64,000 nucleotides of DNA from a bacterium (lineage in GTDB: Bacteria; BMS3Abin14): assembly GCA_029210965.1 (NCBI GenBank), contig JARGFZ010000015.1, forward strand, positions 1-64,000, given 5' to 3'. Of this stretch, positions 15,738 to 23,950 are shown piece by piece (within the stretch, counting starts at the first letter, position 1; each line of letters starts with the position of its first letter). Position numbers and translations under genes: made by a program. The notes under the pieces were generated by a model. It was not told where the DNA came from, made no database searches, and saw only the letters and a program-made list of their open reading frames with translations.

Positions 15738-16057
15738 AACCCCATTATGACCTCAATGAGCTTAAGGAACTGCTTCAGGAAGATGACACTGGTGACATTG
15801 TCGGGAAGGCCAGGAAGACAGCTGTCGCGCTTGGTTATAGCGAGGACGATGTGATCAGGAAGGTTCTGGAACTACAGCCAAAACACTTTTTCCTGAGCAA
15901 GACAGCGTTTCACGATCCAAAGCTTTGGCATGACTATTACAGACTTCCAGACGATGATAAAGATATCGACCTATTTATCAAACTGCAAAAGGGCCATGAC
16001 GGAGTGGCCCGGGTGACATCCTTCACGGGATACGATGAGGAGTACGAGAATGTATAA
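15722..16057 (+). CDS. mqsR: MqsR-family toxin (mRNA interferase)
   Basis: A 111-residue RelE/YoeB-fold endoribonuclease of the MqsR family, which cleaves mRNA (E. coli MqsR at GCU) and stops translation. The family pattern is visible in the second half: VIRKVLELQPKHFFLSKT, then HDPKLWHDYYRLP and the closing strands IDLFIKLQ and VARVTSF. It is somewhat longer than E. coli MqsR (98 residues). TTG at 15722 is the only possible start, since an in-frame stop lies 18 bases upstream. The 3' end overlaps the antitoxin ATG by eight bases. Toxin-first order is typical of mqsRA. Confidence 0.85.
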   Translation: MGRKLKPHYDLNELKELLQEDDTGDIVGKARKTAVALGYSEDDVIRKVLELQPKHFFLSKTAFHDPKLWHDYYRLPDDDKDIDLFIKLQKGHDGVARVTSFTGYDEEYENV

Positions 16058-16580
16058 GCACGGACAGGAATGCCCCATCTGTGGCGCGGGGAAGCTGGAG
16101 AAGAAAGTCATTGAAGAAACCTTTGAGTACAAAGGCCATTCTCTGGTTATCCCCGACTACATCATCTATGAATGTCCCACCTGTGAGGAAGGCCTCGTTG
16201 ACAAGAAATCCTCCAGGGATTCTCAAAAGATCCTTAAGGATTTCTTCCGGGAGGTGGATGGACTGCTTCCATCAAAAGACATCAAGAGGATCCGCAAGAA
16301 GCTCGGCTACACCCAGGAAGATATGGCCAGGGAGTTAGGAGTTGGTCTTAAGAATTTCGCCCGATATGAAAACGGCCAGGTAATCCAGGGCCGTGCAATG
16401 GACCTGCTCTTGCGCGTCTTTGATTTCGATCCGGGAATCTTGGACAGGATAAAGCAGCACGAAAGGCGACAGGTTCTTAGAAACAACATCGTCAGCTTTG
16501 AAGAGGCAGCATTCAAATACAGGCAGAAAAAACAGCCTGAGGAGACAGTTGAGCATACTGCTCTGGGGTGGTTGATATGA
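16050..16580 (+). CDS. mqsA: MqsA-family antitoxin with C-terminal extension
   Basis: A 176-residue antitoxin. Residues 1-60 form the zinc-binding domain that holds the toxin (CPICGAG near 8 and CPTCEEG near 44). Residues about 75-130 form an XRE-type helix-turn-helix (KLGYTQEDMARELGVGLKNFARYENG) that should bind the operator. E. coli MqsA has 131 residues; the extra 40 residues here (to HTALGWLI) match the position of the chaperone-addiction (ChAD) tails of antitoxins that depend on a SecB-like chaperone, and such a chaperone follows. The ATG at 16050 overlaps the toxin stop and has GAGGAG seven bases upstream; a longer start at 16035 is less likely. Confidence 0.88.
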   Translation: MYKHGQECPICGAGKLEKKVIEETFEYKGHSLVIPDYIIYECPTCEEGLVDKKSSRDSQKILKDFFREVDGLLPSKDIKRIRKKLGYTQEDMARELGVGLKNFARYENGQVIQGRAMDLLLRVFDFDPGILDRIKQHERRQVLRNNIVSFEEAAFKYRQKKQPEETVEHTALGWLI

Positions 16581-17059
16581 GAGAAAGTTACAGTTTCAGT
16601 TTTAATGATATTAGAATCGTCGATATCATGTTCCATGCGACGCCAAACTGGAAGAAAGGCGAGGGAGATGTTCCTTTAGACACCAGTCTGAACATCGAAT
16701 ACTCACCTAGAGGGAAAAAACTTCTCGTTAGGATCAGCCTTTCTAACGACAATCAATATTCACCTTTCACCTTCATGGTGGCCGGGATAGGTTTCTTTGA
16801 GTTTGAAAAGATGCCAAATGAAGAAATCCTTGAAACGGTTGCTCGAGTGAACTGTGCCGCGATCATGTTCCCTTATATCAGGGAGGTCGTTGCCGATCTT
16901 ACAAGCAGAGCCGGCCTTCCTCCGTTCCATCATTCACCGGTAAATTTCCATGCGCTCTATGAAGAGTACAAGGCCGCTGAGAGCGAAGAACTTGAACAGA
17001 AACCGCCGGCACCTGGGAAGAGGGCAAGCGGCAAGAAGAAGCAGACCAAAACCAAATAA
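16577..17059 (+). CDS. SecB-like chaperone of a toxin-antitoxin-chaperone system
   Basis: A 160-residue SecB-family protein. The strongest match is the C-terminal half: VNCAAIMFPYIREVVADLTSR followed by GLPPFHHSPVNFHALYEEY, which parallels the SecB pattern (CPNILFPYAR, then LAPVNFDALF). A lysine-rich tail ends the protein. It starts at an ATG overlapping the antitoxin TGA (ATGA), so it is the third gene of one operon. In described TAC systems, such as M. tuberculosis HigBA-SecB and the MqsRA-chaperone systems, the chaperone protects the antitoxin from aggregation and proteolysis. The same role is inferred here rather than general protein export. An IS21-family end lies directly downstream. 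Confidence 0.85.
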   Translation: MRESYSFSFNDIRIVDIMFHATPNWKKGEGDVPLDTSLNIEYSPRGKKLLVRISLSNDNQYSPFTFMVAGIGFFEFEKMPNEEILETVARVNCAAIMFPYIREVVADLTSRAGLPPFHHSPVNFHALYEEYKAAESEELEQKPPAPGKRASGKKKQTKTK

Positions 17060-17075
17060 CCCTGGGGCTGCGTAT

Positions 17076-17213
17076 TCCGGTCCAACCTGACCACCGATTC
17101 CGGTGCAAACTGTCCACCCATTCCGACGCAAACTGTCCACCCATTCCATTCCAAACTGTCCACTGATTCCAACGCAAACTGTCCACCGATTCCAGTGCAA
17201 ACTGACCACTTTT
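17076..17213. repeat. Six 23-bp tandem repeats forming an IS21-family end
   Basis: Six consecutive 23-base units share the core CAAACTGTCCACC. They begin 16 bases after the secB-like stop codon and precede an istA start. Multiple short repeats at the ends are known for IS21-family elements, where the transposase binds. The right end of the element is not in the window. Confidence 0.85.
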
Positions 17214-17326
17214 TGGTTAGCCGCCGGAATTGGTTGTCGAATCGGCGTTGACGGCAATGCGGCGCTGGAGAACCTGGTGTAAAACCACCTGAGGTTTGTT
17301 TTTTACCCACTTCAGGAGGTGCACCA

Positions 17327-17425
17327 TTGGCGAACAAGAGGTTATCCATGCGCAGGATCAAGGAAGTGTTACGTATTCACTACGAATCGGGCCTGGGGCA
17401 GCGGTAGATCGGCCGCGCTGTGGTT
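17327..17425 (+). pseudogene. istA: IS21-family transposase istA, N-terminal remnant
   Basis: From TTG 17327, behind AGGAGG, the translation ANKRLSMRRIKEVLRIHYES followed by GLGQR matches the IstA N-terminus. An in-frame TAG at 17405 interrupts it, where the family has a Gln, and IGRAV continues after the stop. Homology ends near 17425 in repeat DNA. The rest of istA and all of istB are missing, so this is a dead fragment. Confidence 0.8.
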
Positions 17426-17429
17426 AGTT

Positions 17430-18110
17430 GGCTTTTAACGCTTTTACAGGAACCGAGCTTTCCCCCTGATCAAAGCTTTCCTCCGCCTTTCTCCGTGGCT
17501 CCGTGGTGAATCAGCTTTTGCAGTTCTTGCAGGAACCACGTCTTCCCCCAGATCTTGCCTTCCCCTGCGGTTCTCTGCGGCGCGGCCGGGGGTGGCCGCC
17601 TCCGCGGCCCTCTGCGTTAAAGCTTTTGATCTATGGGATTGCTTCACACGGGTATCGGTTTCCGTCTACGTTCTACGAACTACGACGCGACAAGCGCAAT
17701 GACCCGTCTTCGTTCCTGGAACTACGACGCGGCAAGAATGGCTGGATTCCGGGTCATCGCGTTTATTTCACCCTCCCCTCGATCCCCTCCCCTCAGCCGT
17801 CTTCGCATAAAGCTTCGCCGTGCCTGGAGGGAGGGGAAGAGTTCGGAATGGGCCTTATTGGACTGCTCTTCCCGGAATGACGTTAGTGGAGGGTTTCCAG
17901 CAAATTAGATTTCCTCTGTGACCTCTGAGGCTCTGTGGTGCAAAATATCTCCCTCATAGTAACCGGCCTTTACCCAGCATTGAAGTTTTCCTCCGCCTGT
18001 CTCCGTGCCTCCGTGGTGAAAAACATCGCTTGTATGATAACTGTGCTTTATCCAAGATTAAAGCCTTCCTCTGCACCCTGCACTTTACACTCTGCACTGA
18101 GCGAAGAACT
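17430..18110. repeat. Gene-less repeat island after the IS remnant
   Basis: No coding support. It holds complement-strand copies of family C (CTCCGTGGTGAA type) near 17475-17515, 17560-17625, 17905-17960 and 17990-18050. Family E copies (CTTCGTTCCTGGAACTACG type) occur near 17662, 17707 and 17798. A degenerate heptamer array (TGCACCC/TGCACTT units) lies at 18066-18096, just before rlmKL. Confidence 0.8.
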
Positions 18111-18154
18111 CAAGTTTTGTGGACAAGTAAGCAGTTTCCCCATAATCTGTATGT

Positions 18155-20353
18155 ATGTCTACAAAACTCAAGTTCTTTGCTACCTGCCCCAAGGGCATCG
18201 GTGACATTCTCGCTGCTGAACTCATTTCCTTCGGCGCCGAAGGCACGAAAGAGTCCGCGGCAGGTGTCTCCTTTACCGGGACCCTTGAGACGGCCTATCG
18301 AGCCTGTCTGTGGTCCCGGGTTGCCAGCCGGATACTCCTTCCTCTTTCTGAATTTCCCGTAACTTCGGAGGATGATCTTTACCAGGGAGTCAGGGATGTA
18401 CCATGGGAAGAACACTTTTCCCCCGACTCCACCTTTGCGGTTAGCGCCAGCGGGAATGCCGGAACAGTTGAACACACCCACTTTGCCTCCCTGAAGGTAA
18501 AGGATGCCGTTGTGGACAGGTTTCGGGACCTTCTCGGCACACGTCCGTCCATCGACATCAAGCAGCCGGATCTCCGTTTAAACCTTCACCTTGCCCGGGA
18601 CACGGGAACCGTAAGTCTGGATCTGTCTGGGGAGGCGCTGCACAAACGCGGCTATCGCCATGAAAAGGGGAAGGCCCCTCTGAAGGAAAACCTGGCTGCG
18701 GCCATTCTCATAAGGGTGGGGTGGCCGCAATTGGCCATAGACGGCAGTCCTCTTATCGATCCCATGTGTGGATCCGGGACTCTTCCCATCGAAGCTGCGC
18801 TTATGGCCGGCGATGTCGCCCCCGGGATCTTGAGGTCTTCTTTCGGCTTCATGGGGTGGAAAAACCACCATACCGGCACCTGGACCAACCTTCAGGTTGA
18901 GGCCCGCTACCGCATGAAAGAGGGTTTGGAACGCCTGCCTGTCATCCTGGGTTACGACTCGGACAGAGCTGCTATCAGGGCTGCCCTGGATAACACGCAG
19001 AGGGCGGGCCTTGAAAAGCGAATTCACTTTGAGCGTCTCGATCTCCATTCACTGACCGTACCGCCAGCCGTACACGGCAGGAAGGGGCTGGTCATCGTCA
19101 ACCCCCCATACGGGGAACGTCTGGGAGAAGGGGAGGACCTCAAAGCCCTCTACGCAACAATTGGAGAGCGTTTAAAGACCCAGTTCAGACAGTGGCGGGC
19201 CGCTGTTTTCACCGGCAACCCGGAGCTTGGCAAAGAGATGGGCCTGCGGGCTGTGAAGACCAACAACCTTTATAACGGCACCATCAAATGCCGTCTGCTG
19301 CACTTCGATGTTCAGGAAGAGCGTTTCACCAGGGGAACCCTGGATGGATCAGCCGAACCAACCCCTGACCCGGAGGCTGGCGCAGATGCCGGGATGTTCG
19401 CCAACCGCCTTCGAAAGAATTTGCGGACCCTGGGCAAGTGGGCCGAAAAAGAGGACATCTCGTGCTATCGGCTCTACGATGCCGATGTGCCGGAGTTCAA
19501 CTTCGCCGTGGATCTTTACGATGACCATGTCCATGTCCAGGAGTATGAGGCGCCCCGTTCCGTGGATCCCGGGCGCGCAGCCGCCCGTCTCGAGGCGGCT
19601 CTGGGGAAGATCCAGGAGGTCCTGGGCGTTACGAAGGACGCAGTGCATTTGAAAGTCCGGCGACGACAGCGGGGAGGGTCTCAGTACGATAAAAAAGAGG
19701 AACAAAAACAGTTCATGAGGGTAGATGAAGGAGATCTTGATTTCCTTGTAAACCTGACTGACTACCTGGATACGGGACTTTTTCTCGACCATCGGATTAC
19801 AAGGAGTATGATAAGGGAGCTGGCCGCTGGCAAAAGTTTTCTCAACCTGTTTTGCTACACTGGTTCAGCCACGGTTTACGCCGCGATCGGAGAAGCTTCT
19901 TCTACGACTTCCGTTGACATGTCCAACACCTATATCGACTGGGCTCGCCGCAACATGCGCCTGAACTCCTTCGGAGGGCAGCAGCACAGGTTTTTTCGAG
20001 CCGACGTTCTCCGGTGGATACGCAAGGAAAAAGGGCGCTATGATCTGATTTTCCTGGACCCTCCCACCTATTCCAGATCAAAAACCATGAACACTGATTT
20101 CGATGTGCAGAGGGACCACGTTTCTCTCATCCGGGACACTGCCGGACTTCTCACAACGGGTGGGACACTGCTTTTTTCCACCAATCGCAGGGGGTTTTCT
20201 CTTGATAAGGATGCCCTGGACGATCTCAGGATAGAGGATATTACCGACGCCACCATCCCCATGGACTTTAAAAGAAGGCCGGGAATACATAAATGCTTTA
20301 AAATCAGAACGCAGAACTCAGAACTCAGCACACAGGAGAAGATCAAAAGCTGA
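18155..20353 (+). CDS. rlmL: 23S rRNA methyltransferase RlmKL (G2445 N2 and G2069 N7)
   Basis: A 732-residue bifunctional RNA methyltransferase. Residues 1-155 form the THUMP-containing N-terminal part; 170-390 the RlmL Rossmann domain with DPMCGSGTLPIEAAL and catalytic NPPYGERLGEG; about 440-720 the RlmK half with NLFCYTGSATVYAAIG and DPPTYSRSK. Length and two-domain order match E. coli RlmKL (702 residues), with a slightly longer C-terminus. The last 15 residues (RTQNSELSTQEKIKS) are encoded by a CAGAACG-type heptamer array, so the native stop has been replaced by repeat DNA. Confidence 0.93.
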   Translation: MSTKLKFFATCPKGIGDILAAELISFGAEGTKESAAGVSFTGTLETAYRACLWSRVASRILLPLSEFPVTSEDDLYQGVRDVPWEEHFSPDSTFAVSASGNAGTVEHTHFASLKVKDAVVDRFRDLLGTRPSIDIKQPDLRLNLHLARDTGTVSLDLSGEALHKRGYRHEKGKAPLKENLAAAILIRVGWPQLAIDGSPLIDPMCGSGTLPIEAALMAGDVAPGILRSSFGFMGWKNHHTGTWTNLQVEARYRMKEGLERLPVILGYDSDRAAIRAALDNTQRAGLEKRIHFERLDLHSLTVPPAVHGRKGLVIVNPPYGERLGEGEDLKALYATIGERLKTQFRQWRAAVFTGNPELGKEMGLRAVKTNNLYNGTIKCRLLHFDVQEERFTRGTLDGSAEPTPDPEAGADAGMFANRLRKNLRTLGKWAEKEDISCYRLYDADVPEFNFAVDLYDDHVHVQEYEAPRSVDPGRAAARLEAALGKIQEVLGVTKDAVHLKVRRRQRGGSQYDKKEEQKQFMRVDEGDLDFLVNLTDYLDTGLFLDHRITRSMIRELAAGKSFLNLFCYTGSATVYAAIGEASSTTSVDMSNTYIDWARRNMRLNSFGGQQHRFFRADVLRWIRKEKGRYDLIFLDPPTYSRSKTMNTDFDVQRDHVSLIRDTAGLLTTGGTLLFSTNRRGFSLDKDALDDLRIEDITDATIPMDFKRRPGIHKCFKIRTQNSELSTQEKIKS

Positions 20354-20412
20354 AAACCAAACTTGACAATGCACCGCATAGCCTGTTCGATTTCACGCTT
20401 CACTAATCACGG
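20305..20412. repeat. Heptamer-arm element with TTGACA core, copy at rlmL end
   Basis: The left arm is CAGAACG/CAGAACT heptamers at 20305-20339, inside the rlmL reading frame. The core holds ACTTGACAATGCACCGCATA (TTGACA at 20363-20368). The right arm at 20392-20412 consists of TTCACGC-type units. The core resembles those at 2184, 31683 and 33486 in its TTGACA and GCAT spacing. Confidence 0.7.
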
Positions 20413-20541
20413 CTCAAACCTTGCTTTCCCCCCTCCTGTCCGTGTAATCTGTTCCTGTTATAATTGGATCAGGCAGGTCATCCGTAGAATATTTCCATCT
20501 GAACCCGGAGCAACTCATCCAGGCTGACAAGGAGGCAAGCC

Positions 20542-21828
20542 ATGACAGCTGTTTCCCTGAAAGATTTTACAAAAGCCCTTGAAAGAGGGCGTCCACCCAG
20601 CATCGTTCATCTTTTCCCTAACTCCAAGGCGCTCATCGTAAGCGGCAAGGTCATTGACCGGGCTATGATCACCAAGGGCAAGGCTATGACCATCGCCGCC
20701 AACGGTCGCAACCAGTTTATCATCCGTGGGGCACTGAAGGCGGCCCAGAGGGCCAATGCGGCGATCATCGTGGAGATCGCCAAATCGGAGGGCGGCGCCG
20801 GGGCATACTGTGCAGTGAATTTCTGGAACCTGGCTCGCCTGGTTGATTCTATTGCCAACGAGCTGCACATTACTGTTCCCGTGGCCATACACGCCGACCA
20901 TTACGGTATCAAGGGAGACGCGGATGTAGAGAGGGCGCGTGTGGAGATCCCCTCCATGTTCGACGCTGGCGTGACATCTATTGCAGTTGATGCCTCCCAC
21001 CTTCCGGACGAGCAGAACCTTCTGGCCAGTATCGAACTGGCCCAGTATGTCCCGGGCTGGGCAGGGCTGGAAACAGAAGTTGGGGAGATCAAGGGAAAGG
21101 AAGGGCTTTCCACGCTGGAAGAAGCCCTCTTCCTCGTTCAGGGGCTCAACGCCCACAACATATTCCCGGACTGGATCGCTTTGAACAACGGGACTACCCA
21201 CGGCATTGAGGCCAGTGAAGCGGGGATCCAGGTCGAACTTACTTCTGAAATACACAAGGCTCTGAAACCCTATGGGATCTCGGGAGCCCAGCACGGGACC
21301 TCTGGAAACAGCAGCGAAAGGCTCCGGAAGATCGCCTCCGAAACATCCACCACCAAAGCCAACGTGGCTACCGCCTTGCAAATGATCTCCTGGGGAGTGA
21401 AAGTCAACGATTATGGAAATGCGCAGCTCGCCGAAAACGGTGAATTCATAAAAGACAGCAACGCCGGAGCTGACGACGGGGTGTGGGCTGAGATGGTCGG
21501 TTACGCGACGGACAAGGGCTGGAAGAAGGGCGACTACAAGAAACTGAACCTTCCTTTCGAGAACAAGCTTCTTGGCCAGCCAGGAGCTGTTCGGGCCAGG
21601 ATGGTCAGTGCTGTTGAGGAGTTCACATACGGTCTCCTCACAGAAGTTTTCAACGCCGCTGATACCGCTCCCCTGGCGATAGAGGCGATCCTCTCGGCCG
21701 GATCCTTTGATCCTGGACCCAAGGTGGGCCGGATCGAAGACCCCCGTCAATGGACCAAAGTGAAGATCGCCGAAAGGGCCGCAGCCATAGATTCAGACAA
21801 GGGCCCGGCCGGGGATTTCGAGGACTAA
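20542..21828 (+). CDS. fba: Class II fructose-bisphosphate aldolase
   Basis: A 428-residue zinc-dependent aldolase of glycolysis and gluconeogenesis. Visible motifs: the zinc-site HADHYGIK near residue 118, the acidic ETEVGEIKGKEG near 180, NNGTTHGIE near 215, and the QHGTSGNSSE phosphate-binding region near 252. It belongs to the longer class II subgroup (about 420 residues rather than 350). The start follows AAGGAGG. It appears monocistronic, with repeat A downstream. Confidence 0.93.
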   Translation: MTAVSLKDFTKALERGRPPSIVHLFPNSKALIVSGKVIDRAMITKGKAMTIAANGRNQFIIRGALKAAQRANAAIIVEIAKSEGGAGAYCAVNFWNLARLVDSIANELHITVPVAIHADHYGIKGDADVERARVEIPSMFDAGVTSIAVDASHLPDEQNLLASIELAQYVPGWAGLETEVGEIKGKEGLSTLEEALFLVQGLNAHNIFPDWIALNNGTTHGIEASEAGIQVELTSEIHKALKPYGISGAQHGTSGNSSERLRKIASETSTTKANVATALQMISWGVKVNDYGNAQLAENGEFIKDSNAGADDGVWAEMVGYATDKGWKKGDYKKLNLPFENKLLGQPGAVRARMVSAVEEFTYGLLTEVFNAADTAPLAIEAILSAGSFDPGPKVGRIEDPRQWTKVKIAERAAAIDSDKGPAGDFED

Positions 21829-21832
21829 CATT

Positions 21833-21989
21833 GACAGGGTCGCAAAAAGTCCGTTATCGGCTTTTTGCTCCTCGGAAAGTGAAAAGCGTCGTTTTCACTT
21901 TCCTTACAAATCAATGACTTATATGGACAGTCATTGATTCGGGCGCCCCCCTCGGGGCGCGTTGATGACTTTTTGCGAAGTCATCAACA
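21833..21989. repeat. Dispersed repeat A, full copy
   Basis: First half (A1, 21833-21908): AGGGTCGCAAAAAGTCCG onward, with a second inner repeat of GAAAGTGAAAA against TTTTCACTTTC. Second half (A2, 21911-21989): three hairpins as at 1-80. A1 also occurs at 58056-58130, inside a transposase remnant. Confidence 0.85.
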
Positions 21990-22022
21990 TAAAATTCCCG
22001 CAATGGGGCGTTGAATTTTATG
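21988..22022. terminator. Hairpin between fba and tpx
   Basis: CATAAAATTC pairs perfectly with GAATTTTATG around an inner CCCGC/GCGTT region. It may end transcription from fba or shape the tpx leader. There is no strong T-run. Confidence 0.45.
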
Positions 22023-22072
22023 TCTGGAAAATGCTGGAATAACCCAGACCACTCTAAAACCGGAGATATAGC

Positions 22073-22576
22073 ATGGCGACTGTAACCCTCAAAGGCCAGG
22101 AGATCAGGACCAGCGGGGAGCTTCCCGCGGTCGGAAGCAAGGCCCCTGATTTTACCCTTACAAAGAACGATCTTTCCGATGCAACCTACTCTGAATTTGA
22201 GGGAAAGAACATCGTTCTCAATATTTTTCTGAGCCTGGATACATCAACGTGCGCCAGGTCGGTTCGCAAGTTTAACGAAATGGCCGCCTCCTTAAAGGAC
22301 ACAGTCGTCCTGTGCGTATCGGAGGATCTGCCCTTTGCCCAGAAACGTTTCTGCGGTGTGGAGGAGATCGAAAACGCCATAACCCTTTCAGCTTTCCGGT
22401 ATCGCGCTTTTGCCAACAACTACGGGGTCCGGATCCTCTATGGTTCGATGAAGAGTCTCATGGCCAGGTCTGTGATCATCATCAACAAGATGGGACGGGT
22501 GATCTACACCGAGCAGGTTCCGGAGATAAGCCAGGAGCCTGATTACGAAGCGGCACTTGAAGCCTTGGGAGGTTAA
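22073..22576 (+). CDS. tpx: Thiol peroxidase (Tpx, atypical 2-Cys peroxiredoxin)
   Basis: A 167-residue peroxiredoxin reducing H2O2 and organic hydroperoxides with thioredoxin. The peroxidatic Cys is in SLDTSTCARSVRKFN near residue 60 and the resolving Cys in RFCGVEEIE near 94, the Tpx spacing. The conserved Arg is in the MARSVIIINKMGRVIY region. It fits an anaerobe that meets oxygen, together with Roo and the rubrerythrin-like protein elsewhere in the window. The ribosome site GGAG precedes the ATG by about eight bases. Confidence 0.93.
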   Translation: MATVTLKGQEIRTSGELPAVGSKAPDFTLTKNDLSDATYSEFEGKNIVLNIFLSLDTSTCARSVRKFNEMAASLKDTVVLCVSEDLPFAQKRFCGVEEIENAITLSAFRYRAFANNYGVRILYGSMKSLMARSVIIINKMGRVIYTEQVPEISQEPDYEAALEALGG

Positions 22577-22726
22577 GGGACAAGGGCAGCAAACCGGGGC
22601 TCTCGAATCGGATGCGTCGGCGGCGCCCACAGCTTTAGGGAAAATCGTTTCTTTGACGTCAACCTCCACGACATGAGCGAGCGGGAACTGTGGGAAGTTT
22701 GTTCCATCCTGTCCCGGTTCCCATGA
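22577..22726 (+). other. Possible coding remnant after tpx
   Basis: In the same frame as tpx, after its stop, translation runs open for 49 codons and gives a protein-like stretch (FRENRFFDVNLHDMSERELW, then EVCSILSRFP) before TGA at 22724. There is no plausible start codon for most of it; an internal ATG would give about 18 residues. I do not recognise the family. Confidence 0.25.
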
Positions 22727-22746
22727 TCCAGGAAAGTGTTTTTTAA

Positions 22747-23847
22747 ATGAAGATACTCCTTCTTTCAGCTTACGATGCGGCTAGCCACAGAGTTTGGCGT
22801 GAGGGACTGGTCCGTCAACTAAACGAACACGACTGGACCGTCCTCACTCTCCCTCCCAGGTTCTTCGCATGGAGGTCCCGCGGCAATCCACTTTCCTGGG
22901 TATTCGGCGAGAGTGATATTCTCAAAAAAAAATACGATATCATCGTGGCAACTTCCATGACAAATTTGGCAGCCCTCAAGGGGATAGCCTCCAATCTGGC
23001 GGTCATCCCCACCGTGGTCTATTTTCACGAGAACCAGTTCGCTTACCCGGAGCAGCACGAGCGCAAGGAATACCAGAACTACAAGTTCACCAATATCTAC
23101 ACGGCCCTTGCCGCCGACCGTGTTCTGTTCAACTCCCGCTACAATATGGACACCTTTATGGAGGGGGCAGAGGGGCTGCTCTCGGTTATGCCCGATCATG
23201 TGCCGAAGGGTATCGTTAAGGCAGTGCAGGACAGATCGGAGGTCCTCTCTGTTCCTCTTGAGGAAGGTTCTTTTATTGCCAGCCCCAGACCACCCGGTGG
23301 CCCTCTTGTTGTGGTGTGGAACCACCGGTGGGAGCACGACAAAGCGCCTGATCGATTCTTTCAGGCGCTTTATAAGCTCCGGGATGAAAATATCCCCTTT
23401 AAGGTGAATGTTGTGGGTCAACGTTTTCGAGATTGTCCCCCTGAATTTGACAAGGCACGCGAGAGGCTAGGGGACAATATACTGACCTGGGGGTTTGTGG
23501 AGGATAAGGTCAAATTCAGGTCTCTTCTGGCTTCCAGTGATGTGGTTATATCCACGGCTCTTCACGATTTTCAGGGACTCGGTGTCCTGGAAGGAGTTGC
23601 CGCTGGCTGTCTGCCGGTGATCCCGGACAGGCTGGCCTATCCGGAGTTTTTTCCGGAGGTGTCCCGATATTCCTCATTTGAAGATGATGGGGAAAGGGAG
23701 GTTCAGGAACTGGCTGGCCGTCTGGAAGAGCTCTGCCGGGACCCTGAAAAGACGCGAAAGCTGTCTGTGCCGAACCTGGAGCACCTGTCGTGGGAAAATA
23801 TGGCACCATGCTACAGGGAAATCATAAATTCAGTGTCTAGAGTCTAG
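22747..23847 (+). CDS. Glycosyltransferase, tRNA-queuosine mannosyltransferase (QTMAN/GTDC1) family
   Basis: A 366-residue GT-B glycosyltransferase. The N-terminal domain has the family-specific start (ILLLSAYDAASHRVWREGL), PPRFFAWRSRGNPLSW and the HENQFAYP motif near residue 94. The C-terminal half (WNHRWEHDKAPDRF, then DVVISTALHDFQGLGVLEGV) is a nucleotide-sugar-binding domain. Vertebrate GTDC1/QTMAN mannosylates queuosine in tRNA-Asp; bacterial homologues are presumed to modify queuosine too. No queuosine synthesis gene is nearby. The last residues SVSRV and the TAG stop are formed by a GTGTCTA-type heptamer array. Confidence 0.85.
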   Translation: MKILLLSAYDAASHRVWREGLVRQLNEHDWTVLTLPPRFFAWRSRGNPLSWVFGESDILKKKYDIIVATSMTNLAALKGIASNLAVIPTVVYFHENQFAYPEQHERKEYQNYKFTNIYTALAADRVLFNSRYNMDTFMEGAEGLLSVMPDHVPKGIVKAVQDRSEVLSVPLEEGSFIASPRPPGGPLVVVWNHRWEHDKAPDRFFQALYKLRDENIPFKVNVVGQRFRDCPPEFDKARERLGDNILTWGFVEDKVKFRSLLASSDVVISTALHDFQGLGVLEGVAAGCLPVIPDRLAYPEFFPEVSRYSSFEDDGEREVQELAGRLEELCRDPEKTRKLSVPNLEHLSWENMAPCYREIINSVSRV

Positions 23848-23950
23848 TGTCTGGTGTCTAGATTTTAGAACGCAGAACACAGAACGCAGAATAAAATCTT
23901 AAACCTCAGACCAATTTTTTAGTTGGACTTTGGACCTTGGACTTTGGACT
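23833..23950. repeat. Three abutting heptamer arrays
   Basis: GTGTCTA/GAGTCTA units at 23833-23860 overlap the end of the glycosyltransferase gene. TAGAACG/CAGAACG units lie at 23866-23893, and TTGGACT/TTGGACC units at 23923-23950. Three different heptamers share one intergenic gap. Confidence 0.85.

Noticed and set aside
17076-17213. 23-bp repeats as a small CRISPR array
   Set aside because: The units abut directly with no spacers, and an istA start follows, so an IS21 end explains them.
20515-21750. Long open frame (about 410 codons) antisense to fba
   Set aside because: It is the complement of a clearly conserved aldolase; the translation shows no domain or ribosome site.
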